A stretch of DNA of 47,615 nucleotides, taken from NCBI GenBank assembly GCA_047639475.1, contig JBLIOD010000015.1, positions 1 through 47,615 on the forward strand, in the 5' to 3' direction. A program made the translations under genes and the position numbers. Shown here one piece after another: positions 8,367-16,183 of the stretch (positions are counted from its first letter, which is position 1; the number at the start of each line of letters is the position of its first letter). Source of the stretch: JAAELZ01 sp047639475 (GTDB lineage: Bacteria; Pseudomonadota; Gammaproteobacteria; Arenicellales; Poriferihabitantaceae). The notes beneath the pieces were generated by a model. The model worked only from the letters and a program-made list of their open reading frames with translations. It searched no databases and was not told the DNA's origin.

Positions 8367-8876
8367 ATGGCTAGAAATCAACAACGTCAAAACGACAACC
8401 AAGAGTCTGAATTCAACGAGCAGTTGATTAACATCAGACGTGTTGCGAAAGTAGTAAAAGGTGGTCGAGTTTTCGGCTTTTCAGCACTTACCGTTGTCGG
8501 TGACGGCAAAGGTCGTGTTGGGATGGGTCGTGGTAATGCGCGGGAAGTACCTAATGCGGTTCAAAAGGCGATGGACAACGCGCGTCAAAACATGTTTAAG
8601 GTAAAATTAAACGGTGACACGCTACAGTATCCAGTCGTTGGCCGTCATGGCTCAGCACGAGTGGTTATTCGCCCAGCATCAGAGGGTACTGGCATCATCG
8701 CAGGCGGTACTATGCGTGCTGTTTTTGAATGCGTCGGTGTTGAAAATGTGTTGGCAAAAGTTATCGGTACAACCAATCCGGTTAATGTTACTCGTGCCAC
8801 AATGGAAGCATTACAAAGTATGCGTAGCCCCGATCAAGTGGCGGCTAAGCGTGGTATTAAAGTAGAAGACCTGTAA
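8367..8876 (+). CDS. rpsE: 30S ribosomal protein S5
   Basis: S5 helps form the mRNA entry site and influences fidelity. The 169-residue protein has the family blocks INIRRVAKVVKGGRVFGFSALTVVGDGKGRVGMGRGNAREVP in consecutive segments and GTGIIAGGTMRAVFECVGVENVLAKVIGTTNPVN. A good AGAGGTTC ribosome-binding site precedes the ATG. An open frame inside it on the same strand is a shadow. Confidence 0.97.
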   Translation: MARNQQRQNDNQESEFNEQLINIRRVAKVVKGGRVFGFSALTVVGDGKGRVGMGRGNAREVPNAVQKAMDNARQNMFKVKLNGDTLQYPVVGRHGSARVVIRPASEGTGIIAGGTMRAVFECVGVENVLAKVIGTTNPVNVTRATMEALQSMRSPDQVAAKRGIKVEDL

Positions 8877-8890
8877 TCCGGAATAGAGAA

Positions 8891-9079
8891 ATGGCTGGAG
8901 AAAATAAAATACAAGTTACACAAACTAAAAGTGTGCATGGACGTTTGAAAAACCACAAAGCTTGCATACGCGGCTTAGGTTTGCGGCGAATTCATCACAC
9001 AGTTGAAGTGATTGATACACCTGAAAACCGTGGCATGATTCATAAAGTTGCCTACATGGTCAAGTGGAAAGAGGTATAA
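8891..9079 (+). CDS. rpmD: 50S ribosomal protein L30
   Basis: L30 is a small, non-essential 50S protein found in most Gammaproteobacteria. The 62-residue sequence carries IQVTQTKSVHGRLKNHKACIRGLGLRRIHHTVEV and ends GMIHKVAYMVKW plus a short KEV tail. It lies 14 bases after rpsE and ends two bases before the rplO start. Confidence 0.96.
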   Translation: MAGENKIQVTQTKSVHGRLKNHKACIRGLGLRRIHHTVEVIDTPENRGMIHKVAYMVKWKEV

Positions 9080-9081
9080 AT

Positions 9082-9519
9082 ATGCGATTAAATACAATTA
9101 AATCAGCCGATAACTCACGTCCTTCTGCTAAGCGAGTAGGCCGTGGTCCAGGTTCTGGCGTTGGTAAAACAGCAGGGCGTGGTGTTAAAGGCCAAAAAGC
9201 TCGCTCCGGTGGCTATCATAAACGCGGTTTTGAAGGTGGCCAGATGCCCCTTAATAGACGTTTGCCGAAGCGTGGCTTTAGTTCACGGGTGAATCGTCAC
9301 GCAGTTGAATTGCGATTAGACGAATTGAACGGCTTAGACGCGTCTAATCCAATAGATATTGAGGCATTAATTAAGGCTCGTATCATTCCGGGTAGCACCA
9401 ATAAAGTTAAAGCGATTTTGTCTGGCGAAGTTACCCAAGCAGTAACGCTTAAGGGTATCTCTGCGACTAAGGGTGCTCGCGAAGCAATCGAGAAAGCAGG
9501 CGGTAAGCTAGAAGACTAA
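9082..9519 (+). CDS. rplO: 50S ribosomal protein L15
   Basis: L15 is a late-assembly 50S protein. I take the ATG where the family sequence begins (MRLNTIKSADNSRPSAKRVGRG). An in-frame ATG 18 bases upstream lies inside rpmD, adds only MERGIN, and is unlikely. The 145-residue protein has the glycine-rich GPGSGVGKTAGRGVKGQKARSGG run and GFEGGQMPLNRRLPKRGF, both typical of L15. Confidence 0.96.
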   Translation: MRLNTIKSADNSRPSAKRVGRGPGSGVGKTAGRGVKGQKARSGGYHKRGFEGGQMPLNRRLPKRGFSSRVNRHAVELRLDELNGLDASNPIDIEALIKARIIPGSTNKVKAILSGEVTQAVTLKGISATKGAREAIEKAGGKLED

Positions 9520-9562
9520 TCATGGTTATGGCAATGGTAATAATGACAACAGCAAGTACAAA

Positions 9563-9568
9563 AGGTGA
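9563..9568 (+). promoter_or_regulatory. Ribosome-binding site deciding the secY start
   Basis: AGGTGA lies five bases before the ATG at 9574 and overlaps the alternative GTG codon at 9565. A start at that GTG would have no usable Shine-Dalgarno sequence at proper distance. This favours the ATG as the true start. Confidence 0.55.
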
Positions 9569-9573
9569 GTGGC

Positions 9574-10869
9574 ATGGGCGAACTTAAATCCCGTATCCTT
9601 TTTATGCTGGGTGCAGTGTTGGTTTTCCGCTTAGGCACTCACTTGCCAGTACCGGGTGTCGACCCGAACGCCGTTGCGGCCATGTTTGAACAAACTCGTG
9701 GCTCCATCTTAGATATATTTAATATGTTTTCAGGCGGTGCGCTGAGTCGCTTATCTGTGTTCGCACTGGGCGTAATGCCCTATATCTCTGCGTCTATTAT
9801 CATTCAAATGATGACTGCTGTTATTCCTCAGCTTAAACAGTTGAAGAAAGAAGGAGAAGCAGGGCGACGCAAAATCACACAATACACGCGCTATTTCACC
9901 GCGGTGCTGGCTATATTTCAAGCGCTCGGAATCTCTGTTGCGGTTCAATCACAGCAAGTAGGCGGCGCGTCTGTTGTTGTTATACCCGGTTTCGGTTTTC
10001 AAATTATCATGGTCGCGACTTTGGTTTGTGGCACTATGTTCTTGGTATGGCTTGGAGAGCAAGTTACTGAGCGTGGTATTGGAAACGGGATATCACTGAT
10101 TATTTTTGCTTCAATTGTGTCCGGTCTGCCATCCGCAGTAGGTGGTACCTTGGAACTAGCGCGTAATGGTCAGTTCGGTTTTGCGTTTATTCTTATGCTG
10201 TTTGTTGGTGTTCTCGCGATAACCTATTTTGTTGTATACGTGGAAAGAGCTCAGCGACGTATACCTATCCACTACGCTAAGCGAATGCAAGGGCGTAAAA
10301 TGGTACAAGCTCAACAAAGCTTTCTACCACTAAAGTTGAATATGGCCGGTGTTATTCCCCCCATTTTTGCTTCAAGTATTATTTTGTTTCCTGCGAGTAT
10401 CGGGTCTATGCTGGGTCAGAGTGAAGGGATGTCTTGGTTACGAGATATTTCCACTACACTACAACCTGGTCAGCCTATCTATACTTTGATATACGCGGGT
10501 ATGATCATTTTCTTTTGCTTTTTCTATACAGCGCTTATTTTCGACCCAAAAGAGATTGCAGACAACCTAAAACAATCCGGTGCTTTTGTACCAGGTATTC
10601 GTCCAGGGCAACAAACTACCAACTATATTGATGGTGTCGTTTCGCGTCTAACTCTAATCGGAGCCTTGTACATTACATTCGTTTGTTTGATTCCAGAATT
10701 CTTAATTGTGAAGTTTAGTGTGCCATTCTATTTTGGCGGTACTTCCTTATTAATTATCGTCGTGGTGTTGATGGATTTGATTAATCAAGTTCAGTCACAT
10801 TTGATGTCACGTCAGTATGACAGCATCTTAAAAAAATCTAGCGTCATGGGTGGCGCACGTCAGCCTTAG
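9574..10869 (+). CDS. secY: Protein translocase subunit SecY
   Basis: SecY is the ten-helix channel of the Sec translocon in the inner membrane. The protein has the plug and lateral-gate region (LGVMPYISASIIIQMMT), the loop VTERGIGNGISLIIF and the C-terminal DLINQVQSHLMSRQYDSILKKS. I place the start at the ATG because AGGTGA lies at ideal spacing just before it; an in-frame GTG at 9565 would add MSG. Either start gives a protein about 10-20 residues shorter at the N-terminus than most SecY. A second frame upstream (from 9543) reads MTTASTK and would join this gene if one base were removed near 9561-9566. See findings. Confidence 0.93.
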   Translation: MGELKSRILFMLGAVLVFRLGTHLPVPGVDPNAVAAMFEQTRGSILDIFNMFSGGALSRLSVFALGVMPYISASIIIQMMTAVIPQLKQLKKEGEAGRRKITQYTRYFTAVLAIFQALGISVAVQSQQVGGASVVVIPGFGFQIIMVATLVCGTMFLVWLGEQVTERGIGNGISLIIFASIVSGLPSAVGGTLELARNGQFGFAFILMLFVGVLAITYFVVYVERAQRRIPIHYAKRMQGRKMVQAQQSFLPLKLNMAGVIPPIFASSIILFPASIGSMLGQSEGMSWLRDISTTLQPGQPIYTLIYAGMIIFFCFFYTALIFDPKEIADNLKQSGAFVPGIRPGQQTTNYIDGVVSRLTLIGALYITFVCLIPEFLIVKFSVPFYFGGTSLLIIVVVLMDLINQVQSHLMSRQYDSILKKSSVMGGARQP

Positions 10870-10887
10870 TCGCTTCGGGACAATATT

Positions 10888-11004
10888 ATGAAAGTTAGAG
10901 CATCTGTTAAAAAAATCTGCAGAAATTGTAAAGTAATCCGCCGTAATGGAGTGGTTCGAGTGATTTGTAAGACCGACGCGCGTCATAAACAGCGTCAAGG
11001 TTAA
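10888..11004 (+). CDS. rpmJ: 50S ribosomal protein L36 (zinc-binding form)
   Basis: L36 is the smallest 50S protein and binds near the GTPase region of 23S rRNA. The 38-residue product begins MKVRASVKKICRNCK and has Cys11, Cys14, Cys27 and His33, the zinc ribbon of the C+ form. It lies 18 bases after secY, as in other Gammaproteobacteria, and ends the spc operon. A 137-base gap to rpsM follows. Confidence 0.96.
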   Translation: MKVRASVKKICRNCKVIRRNGVVRVICKTDARHKQRQG

Positions 11005-11083
11005 ACAAGTTTAAACTGCCAATTAATTGATCATAAATAATCAGTAAATTCGCATTGTAGATTCAATACATTTTTGATACCAT

Positions 11084-11107
11084 CGCGCGCCGCGAATCCG
11101 CGGGCGT
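11084..11107 (+). promoter_or_regulatory. GC-rich hairpin in the alpha-operon leader
   Basis: CCGCG at 11090-11094 pairs with CGCGG at 11099-11103 around an AATC loop, and outer CGC/GCG pairs extend the stem across one bulged G. It sits about 35 bases before the rpsM GTG. In E. coli, S4 represses the alpha operon by binding a folded leader at rpsM. This hairpin may be part of a similar target or a weak spc-operon terminator, but no long T-run follows. Confidence 0.4.
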
Positions 11108-11141
11108 TTAGTTTAGATAACATAGAAAGAGACGAGTTCAA

Positions 11142-11498
11142 GTGGCACGTATTGCAGGCATAAATTTACCCGCTCATAAGCACACCGAGATAGGGTTAAC
11201 ACACATATTCGGCATTGGTCGCCCTCGCGCATTAAACATATGCGTAGCGGCTGGTGTATTACCAACAACCAAGATCAAAGATTTGACCGAAGACGAAGCG
11301 GAAAAGCTACGTCAAGAAGTCGGCAAATTTACCGTTGAAGGTGATTTGAGACGTGAGACTTCTATGAACATTAAACGGTTGATGGACATGGCTTCGTTTA
11401 GAGGTATTCGACATCGTCGCGGCTTGCCTCTACGTGGTCAAAGAACTAAAACTAACGCTAGGACTCGTAAAGGTCCTCGTCGTCCGATTAAAAAATAG
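11142..11498 (+). CDS. rpsM: 30S ribosomal protein S13
   Basis: S13 forms bridges to the 50S and touches the P-site tRNA. The 118-residue protein starts from GTG (preceded by GAGACGAG) with MARIAGINLPAHKH, has THIFGIGRPRA and the H2TH region, and ends RGIRHRRGLPLRGQRTKTNARTRKGP plus a basic tail. It opens the alpha operon after a 137-base gap. Confidence 0.97.
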   Translation: MARIAGINLPAHKHTEIGLTHIFGIGRPRALNICVAAGVLPTTKIKDLTEDEAEKLRQEVGKFTVEGDLRRETSMNIKRLMDMASFRGIRHRRGLPLRGQRTKTNARTRKGPRRPIKK

Positions 11499-11507
11499 GG
11501 TTTAGTA

Positions 11508-11882
11508 ATGGCTAAAGCAAGTAAAGTAAAAAAGGTTGTTACGGAAGGTATCGCGCATATTCACGCTACTTTTAATAACACTATTGTAACGATCACTGAC
11601 CGCCATGGTAATGCCCTTTGTTGGGCTTCTGCCGGTCAGGCAGGATTTAAAGGGTCACGAAAGAGTACACCTTTCGCTGGTCAACGCGCTGCAGAAATGT
11701 GCGCAGAGTCCGCTAAAGAATTTGGCATTCAAGTATTAGACGTATTGTTCAATGGCCCAGGGCCAGGACGTGAGTCTGCTGCACGCGCACTTCAAGCTGC
11801 TGGTTTTGAGATCCAAAACCTAACAGATGTTACTCCTCTTCCACATAACGGATGCCGACCGCCTAAGCGTCGTCGCGTTTAA
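11508..11882 (+). CDS. rpsK: 30S ribosomal protein S11
   Basis: S11 sits on the 30S platform near the mRNA exit. The 124-residue product has GIAHIHATFNNTIVTITDRHGNAL, GFKGSRKSTPFAGQRAAE and the C-terminal VTPLPHNGCRPPKRRRV, all typical. It starts nine bases after rpsM. Confidence 0.97.
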   Translation: MAKASKVKKVVTEGIAHIHATFNNTIVTITDRHGNALCWASAGQAGFKGSRKSTPFAGQRAAEMCAESAKEFGIQVLDVLFNGPGPGRESAARALQAAGFEIQNLTDVTPLPHNGCRPPKRRRV

Positions 11883-11896
11883 TTCGGGTTCAGATA

Positions 11897-12520
11897 ATGG
11901 CTAGATATATAGGTCCAAAATGTAAGTTGGCACGTCGGGAAGGGGTAGATTTATTCCTTAAAAGCCCAGCGCGTTCAATTGAATCGAAATGTAAATTTGA
12001 TCGTCCTCCTGGGTTTAAGGCTGGAGCTCGTCGTCCAAGAACTACCGTTTACGGTACACAGTTACGCGAAAAGCAAAAAATGCGCCGTATGTACGGCATC
12101 ATGGAAAAGCAATTTGCAAGCTACTACAAAAAAGCAGCTGCTACTAAAGGCTCTACAGGTCACAATTTGTGGCAGTTATTAGAAGCTCGCTTAGATAACG
12201 TCGTTTATCGAATGGGTTTTGGTGTGACGCGAGCTGAATCTCGTCAATTGGTTAGTCATAAAGCTATCTTAGTTAATGGCCAAAATGTAAATATCCCCTC
12301 GTTTCAGGTTAGCCCTGGTGATGTTGTTGAAATACGTGAAAAAGGCAAGAAACAATTACGAGTAACTTCCGCTATGGAAATTGCTGAGCAAATTGGTTTT
12401 GTAGACTGGGTTGATGTCGACGTGGCCAAAGTATCTGGTGTGTTTAAAGCAGTGCCAGAACGCGACCAGCTTCCACCTGACATTCAGGAGGCATTGGTTG
12501 TTGCTTTGTACTCTAAGTAA
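11897..12520 (+). CDS. rpsD: 30S ribosomal protein S4
   Basis: S4 nucleates 30S assembly and is the alpha-operon repressor in E. coli. The 207-residue protein begins MARYIGPKCKLARREG and has a central S4 RNA-binding domain around RLDNVVYRMGF and SRQLVSHKAILVNGQNVNIPSF. It ends LPPDIQEALVVALYSK. It lacks the N-terminal zinc-binding cysteine cluster. Order rpsM-rpsK-rpsD-rpoA-rplQ is canonical. Confidence 0.97.
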   Translation: MARYIGPKCKLARREGVDLFLKSPARSIESKCKFDRPPGFKAGARRPRTTVYGTQLREKQKMRRMYGIMEKQFASYYKKAAATKGSTGHNLWQLLEARLDNVVYRMGFGVTRAESRQLVSHKAILVNGQNVNIPSFQVSPGDVVEIREKGKKQLRVTSAMEIAEQIGFVDWVDVDVAKVSGVFKAVPERDQLPPDIQEALVVALYSK

Positions 12521-12550
12521 CCCTTAGTTAATACACTAACATTAGGTAAT

Positions 12551-13540
12551 ATGATGCAAGATTTATCTTCGCTTGAATTCTTAAGACCCCGCATTGTTGA
12601 AGTCAAGAATGACAAAGATAATGCCTGTCGTGTGGTTATTGAACCATTAGAGCGTGGTTTTGGCCATACACTGGGTAATGCGATGCGACGCATATTAATT
12701 TCTTCGATTCCTGGCGCTGCAGTTGTCTCCGTCAAAATTGAAGGCGTGCTGCATGAATACTCTACTATTAAAGGTGTTCAGGAAGACGTGATGGATATCC
12801 TGCTTAACCTCAAAGGTCTGCCCGTGCGACTAAACGATCGTAACGAAGCTAAGTTGACTTTAAGCAAAAAAGGCCCCTGTGTTGTCACTGCGGCTGATAT
12901 CATTACCGAGCACGATGCTGAAATTATTGATCCTGATCGCTTTATTGCGACGGTAACTAAAGAAGGCAAACTAGAAATGACTTTGACCATTCGTCAAGGT
13001 CGCGGCTATGAAACTGCTGCTTCACGCAAACAAAACGAAGAATCTGAAGAAGTTGGGTTGATACACTTAGATGCGTCATATAGCCCTATTGATACGGTTT
13101 CGTACATCGTTGAAGACGCACGTGTAGAGCAACGCACTGATCTTGACCGGTTGATTATCGAAATGGAAACCAACGGTACCGTTGATCCAGAAGAGGCAAT
13201 CACACGTGCAGCAACTATCATGCACGAACAGATTGCCACTTTCGTTAATTTGGAAGAATCAACTATTCAGGCGCCAGACGAAATTGAGCCTGAAATTGAC
13301 CCTGGTTTACTAAGCCCGGTTGATGATTTGGAACTAACAGTACGTTCAGCCAACTGCCTGAAAGCAGAGAATATCTACTACGTAGGTGATCTAGTTCAAC
13401 GCACTGAAACAGATTTGTTAAAGACACCTAACCTAGGTAAGAAGTCATTAACAGAAATTAAAGACGTGTTGGCAGAAAGAGGATTTACTCTTGGCTCTAA
13501 GCTAGAAGCTTGGCCACCTGCTTCCATAGTAACTGATTAA
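12551..13540 (+). CDS. rpoA: DNA-directed RNA polymerase alpha subunit
   Basis: The alpha subunit dimerises to assemble RNA polymerase, and its C-terminal domain binds UP elements and activators. The 329-residue protein has the N-terminal domain (FGHTLGNAMRRILISSIPG) and a linker rich in acidic residues around 235-250. The C-terminal domain follows (LELTVRSANCLKAENIYYVGDLVQRTE, then LGKKSLTEIKDVLAERGF). Two adjacent ATG codons (12551 and 12554) are possible starts. Length matches E. coli RpoA. Confidence 0.97.
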   Translation: MMQDLSSLEFLRPRIVEVKNDKDNACRVVIEPLERGFGHTLGNAMRRILISSIPGAAVVSVKIEGVLHEYSTIKGVQEDVMDILLNLKGLPVRLNDRNEAKLTLSKKGPCVVTAADIITEHDAEIIDPDRFIATVTKEGKLEMTLTIRQGRGYETAASRKQNEESEEVGLIHLDASYSPIDTVSYIVEDARVEQRTDLDRLIIEMETNGTVDPEEAITRAATIMHEQIATFVNLEESTIQAPDEIEPEIDPGLLSPVDDLELTVRSANCLKAENIYYVGDLVQRTETDLLKTPNLGKKSLTEIKDVLAERGFTLGSKLEAWPPASIVTD

Positions 13541-13557
13541 ATAAATAGGTTGTAATA

Positions 13558-13986
13558 ATGCGACATCGTAAATCTGGACGCCAACTCAATCGAACTTCAT
13601 CGCATAGAACTGCGATGTTTCGTAACATGGCTGTCTCTTTGTTAAAGCACGAACAAATCAAAACTACAGTCCCAAAAGCGAAGGAATTGCGCCGCATCGT
13701 TGAGCCAATTATCACTTTGGCTAAAACAGCATCAGTGGCTAATCGCCGACTTGCGTTCGCACGTTTACGTGACCGTGATATGGTGGTTAAGTTGTTCAAT
13801 GAAATCGGGCCTCATTTCACAAGTCGGCCAGGCGGCTATACTCGCATTTTAAAGGCAGGAAACCGGGTCAGTGACAATGCGCCTATGGCTTATATGCAGT
13901 TGGTAGATCGTGATATCATGGCGGCTAAAGGCTTAGACGAAGTTGAAGATGAAAACGTAGATTCAGAAGAAGAAGAAGCGGCCTAA
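13558..13986 (+). CDS. rplQ: 50S ribosomal protein L17
   Basis: L17 is near the tunnel exit. The 142-residue protein begins MRHRKSGRQLNRTSSHR, with NMAVSLLKHEQIKTTVPKAKELR and RPGGYTRILKAGNRVSDNAPMA. It ends in an unusually acidic tail (DEVEDENVDSEEEEAA), longer than the E. coli tail. It is the last gene of the ribosomal block and is followed by a strong terminator. Confidence 0.97.
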   Translation: MRHRKSGRQLNRTSSHRTAMFRNMAVSLLKHEQIKTTVPKAKELRRIVEPIITLAKTASVANRRLAFARLRDRDMVVKLFNEIGPHFTSRPGGYTRILKAGNRVSDNAPMAYMQLVDRDIMAAKGLDEVEDENVDSEEEEAA

Positions 13987-14005
13987 ATTGTCTTTTTCTT
14001 TAATT

Positions 14006-14034
14006 GAAAAAACACCCTGTGGGGTGTTTTTTTA
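14006..14034. terminator. Bidirectional intrinsic terminator after rplQ
   Basis: An 11-bp stem (AAAAAACACCC with GGGTGTTTTTT around a TGTG loop) is flanked by an A-run on the left and a T-run on the right. It can therefore stop both the plus-strand ribosomal transcript and the minus-strand ampD transcript that converges on it. This is the clearest intrinsic terminator in the window. Confidence 0.93.
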
Positions 14035-14068
14035 TGCCTGTTGCTTAAGTAGTTGGGTGAAGTCACCA

Positions 14069-14608
14069 CTACTGAATTTCAACTAAGTAACCTTCCCAGT
14101 CAAAACAAGGTCCTGGGTCGGTTTTTCTGCCAGGAGAAATATCGCTGTGCCCCACTACACGCGATTTGAGGATAAGAGGGTAAGCACACATCAATTCTTT
14201 GGTTAACGAAATTAACTGTGAGTATTGAATGGGCTCAAACGGAAGCGTGTCACAACCCTCCATCTCTATGCCAATGGAGAAATCATTAACGCACGTAACA
14301 CCTGTAAATACTGATTCTCCGGCATGCCAAGCTCTAGATTCAGGATTGACAAACTGAGTGATCGTCCCGCAACGTTTGATATAGAAGTGAGCTGACACCC
14401 TTAAATGTTGTATTTCCTTAAAATAAGGGTGTTTATCAGATTCAAGTTGGTTGGTAAAAAATGATTCTACAAAATCGTTACCAAAGTTGGCCGGTGGTAG
14501 GCTTATCGCATGTATTATTAATGCATCAATAGGAGTACCAGTAGGACGAGCATCGTAGTTTGGTGAATCTACGATTTTATCAACACTGCATAAAGAAAAA
14601 GATTTCAT
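14069..14608 (-). CDS. ampD: 1,6-anhydro-N-acetylmuramyl-L-alanine amidase (AmpD)
   Basis: AmpD is a cytoplasmic zinc amidase that removes the peptide from recycled anhydromuropeptides and so lowers the AmpR inducer. The 179-residue protein has SPNYDARP, the first zinc histidine in ALIIHAIS (about residue 33) and RVSAHFYIKRCG. AWHAG, NDFSIGIEMEG and the second zinc site GHSDISPGRKTDPGPCFDW follow. There is no signal peptide, as expected for AmpD rather than AmiD. I choose the ATG; a TTG 18 bases upstream is the only longer option. It is transcribed towards the rplQ terminator. Confidence 0.93.
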   Translation of the reverse strand: MKSFSLCSVDKIVDSPNYDARPTGTPIDALIIHAISLPPANFGNDFVESFFTNQLESDKHPYFKEIQHLRVSAHFYIKRCGTITQFVNPESRAWHAGESVFTGVTCVNDFSIGIEMEGCDTLPFEPIQYSQLISLTKELMCAYPLILKSRVVGHSDISPGRKTDPGPCFDWEGYLVEIQ

Positions 14609-14692
14609 TTTGTTACGTAATATCAAGCGTTTGCGGAAACAATCTTTTGAAGAAAGAGGTTAGTGGTTTGTACGTTTAGTGCTATATTCTAG

Positions 14693-14704
14693 CGGCTGCA
14701 GCCG
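14693..14704. promoter_or_regulatory. 12-bp perfect palindrome between ampD and the GFA gene
   Basis: CGGCTGCAGCCG lies in the divergent spacer, 52 bases before the GFA start. It could be a protein-binding site or a chance GC palindrome in AT-rich DNA. No convincing promoter pair was found around it. Confidence 0.25.
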
Positions 14705-14755
14705 TACCAGCAAGTCATTTATTATTATTTATAATGGTTTAACTAGGTCAAGTAT

Positions 14756-15166
14756 ATGAATAAATTATTTGATGGCCAGTGCTTGTGTGGAGATATTCAA
14801 TACACCGTAAGCGATCAGCCGATAAGACAAGCTCAATGTCACTGTACTGATTGTAAAAAGGCATCCGGTACTGGTCATATCTCACAAGTATTTTTTAAGG
14901 AAGAAGCTGTAAGTATTGTAGGCAAGACATCCTTTTTTGAGGTGATTGCCAACAGCGGCAATGCTAACTCTAGGTACTTTTGTCCACGTTGCGGCAGCCG
15001 GCTATTCGGCCGAAACTCAGGACGGCCCGGTGTAGTAGGTATAATGGCTGGCAGTTTTTCAGACAGTTCCTGGTTTGTGCCTGACGTCATACTGTACACA
15101 AAAGACAAACAAGTTTGGGATGAGACTTCAGAACAGGTCCCGAATTTCGAAGCTATGCCTAACTAG
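14756..15166 (+). CDS. GFA/CENP-V family zinc protein (possible S-hydroxymethylglutathione synthase)
   Basis: The 136-residue protein has the zinc pattern of the GFA family: CLCGDIQY near residue 9, QCHCTDCKKASG near 28 and YFCPRCGSRLFG near 80. Some members speed the joining of formaldehyde and glutathione; most are untested. The position beside a methyl-group-handling cluster makes a formaldehyde role attractive, but that is inference. It precedes the GlxA-type regulator by 21 bases and may be co-transcribed with it. A second member of the family lies at 18149-18562. Confidence 0.85.
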   Translation: MNKLFDGQCLCGDIQYTVSDQPIRQAQCHCTDCKKASGTGHISQVFFKEEAVSIVGKTSFFEVIANSGNANSRYFCPRCGSRLFGRNSGRPGVVGIMAGSFSDSSWFVPDVILYTKDKQVWDETSEQVPNFEAMPN

Positions 15167-15187
15167 TCTATTTATTCTAACTATACC

Positions 15188-16183
15188 ATGACCATCTCTG
15201 TAACTAAAATCACGCCAAAAACATACGGGTTTCTGATTCTCGAAAGCTTTTCGATGATCAGTTTTTCGGGCGCTGTAGAAGCTCTACGCCTCGCTAATCA
15301 CATTTCGCTTGAAAGTTTGTACGACTGGGTGGTCGTTAGCCTTGACGGAAGGCCAGTAAAAGCCAGTAACGGACTAAGTATATTAGCTGACTGCTCTATG
15401 TCGGATTTATCAGCAGTAGAAGTGCTGTTTGTTTGTGGTGGCGTTAATCCTGCAAATCGATGGAGCCCGCAGTTAGCCAAAGCACTACAATCAGTTGATA
15501 AGCGCGGTGGGGCGTTAGGTTCTTTATGTACCGGCGCCTACCAATTGGCCAAGAGTGGCCTGTTAGATAATGTACGGTGTACCATTCATTGGGAAAACCT
15601 GGTTTCGTCTCGTGAGGAATTCCCCAAAGCTGTGTTGACGAACGATATCTACGAGATTGATCAAAATCGTTACACCTGTGCCGGTGGTACAACTTCTATC
15701 GACTTGATGTTGGAGCTAATACGGCGCACGCACGGCAAGGAGCTAGTGGCCGCAATCTCTGAGGAAGCAGTCATTGATCGAATTCGTACTAAAGATGACC
15801 AACAACGCATTCCGCTGCGCCAACAAATAGGGACCAGCCAACCTAAGTTGACAGAAGCCGTTAAGTTGATGGAAGCGAATCTTGAAGAGCCCATCAGTCC
15901 AGATGAGCTTGCTGGCTATGTTGGTATCTCTAGGCGGCAGCTAGAGCGATTATTCCGCACTTATTTAGATTGCACTCCCTCACGGTACTATTTGGAATTA
16001 CGATTGCGTAATGCACGTATGCTGCTGCTACAGACCGAAAACTCTATTGTTGAAATATCGCTGATGTGCGGTTTTATTTCAACACCACATTTTAGTAAGT
16101 GTTATCGAGAAATGTTTGGCTTACCGCCGCGTGATGAACGCCGCCGTCTTCTTAAGGGGGCATCATCCGCCGTAGACAGTTGA
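15188..16183 (+). CDS. GlxA/GbdR-type regulator (DJ-1/PfpI domain plus AraC HTH)
   Basis: The 331-residue protein has an N-terminal DJ-1/PfpI-like domain (about 10-190, with LFVCGGVNPAN and GSLCTGAYQLAKSG) and a C-terminal AraC double helix-turn-helix (about 220-325, LAGYVGISRRQLERLFRTYL and ISLMCGFISTPHFSKCYREMFG). This architecture is shared by GbdR (glycine betaine/dimethylglycine), CdhR (carnitine) and GlxA. The corrinoid cluster converges on it, so an activator of methylated-amine use is a reasonable guess. Its last 82 bases overlap the 3' end of the RACo-type gene on the other strand. Confidence 0.88.
   Translation: MTISVTKITPKTYGFLILESFSMISFSGAVEALRLANHISLESLYDWVVVSLDGRPVKASNGLSILADCSMSDLSAVEVLFVCGGVNPANRWSPQLAKALQSVDKRGGALGSLCTGAYQLAKSGLLDNVRCTIHWENLVSSREEFPKAVLTNDIYEIDQNRYTCAGGTTSIDLMLELIRRTHGKELVAAISEEAVIDRIRTKDDQQRIPLRQQIGTSQPKLTEAVKLMEANLEEPISPDELAGYVGISRRQLERLFRTYLDCTPSRYYLELRLRNARMLLLQTENSIVEISLMCGFISTPHFSKCYREMFGLPPRDERRRLLKGASSAVDS

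Noticed and set aside
9522..9587. Separate small peptide upstream of secY
   Set aside because: The 21-codon frame looks like a displaced SecY N-terminus rather than a gene of its own.
11055..11083. Promoter TTGTAG-17-TACCAT before rpsM
   Set aside because: Both boxes match poorly and the start would fall inside the GC-rich hairpin.
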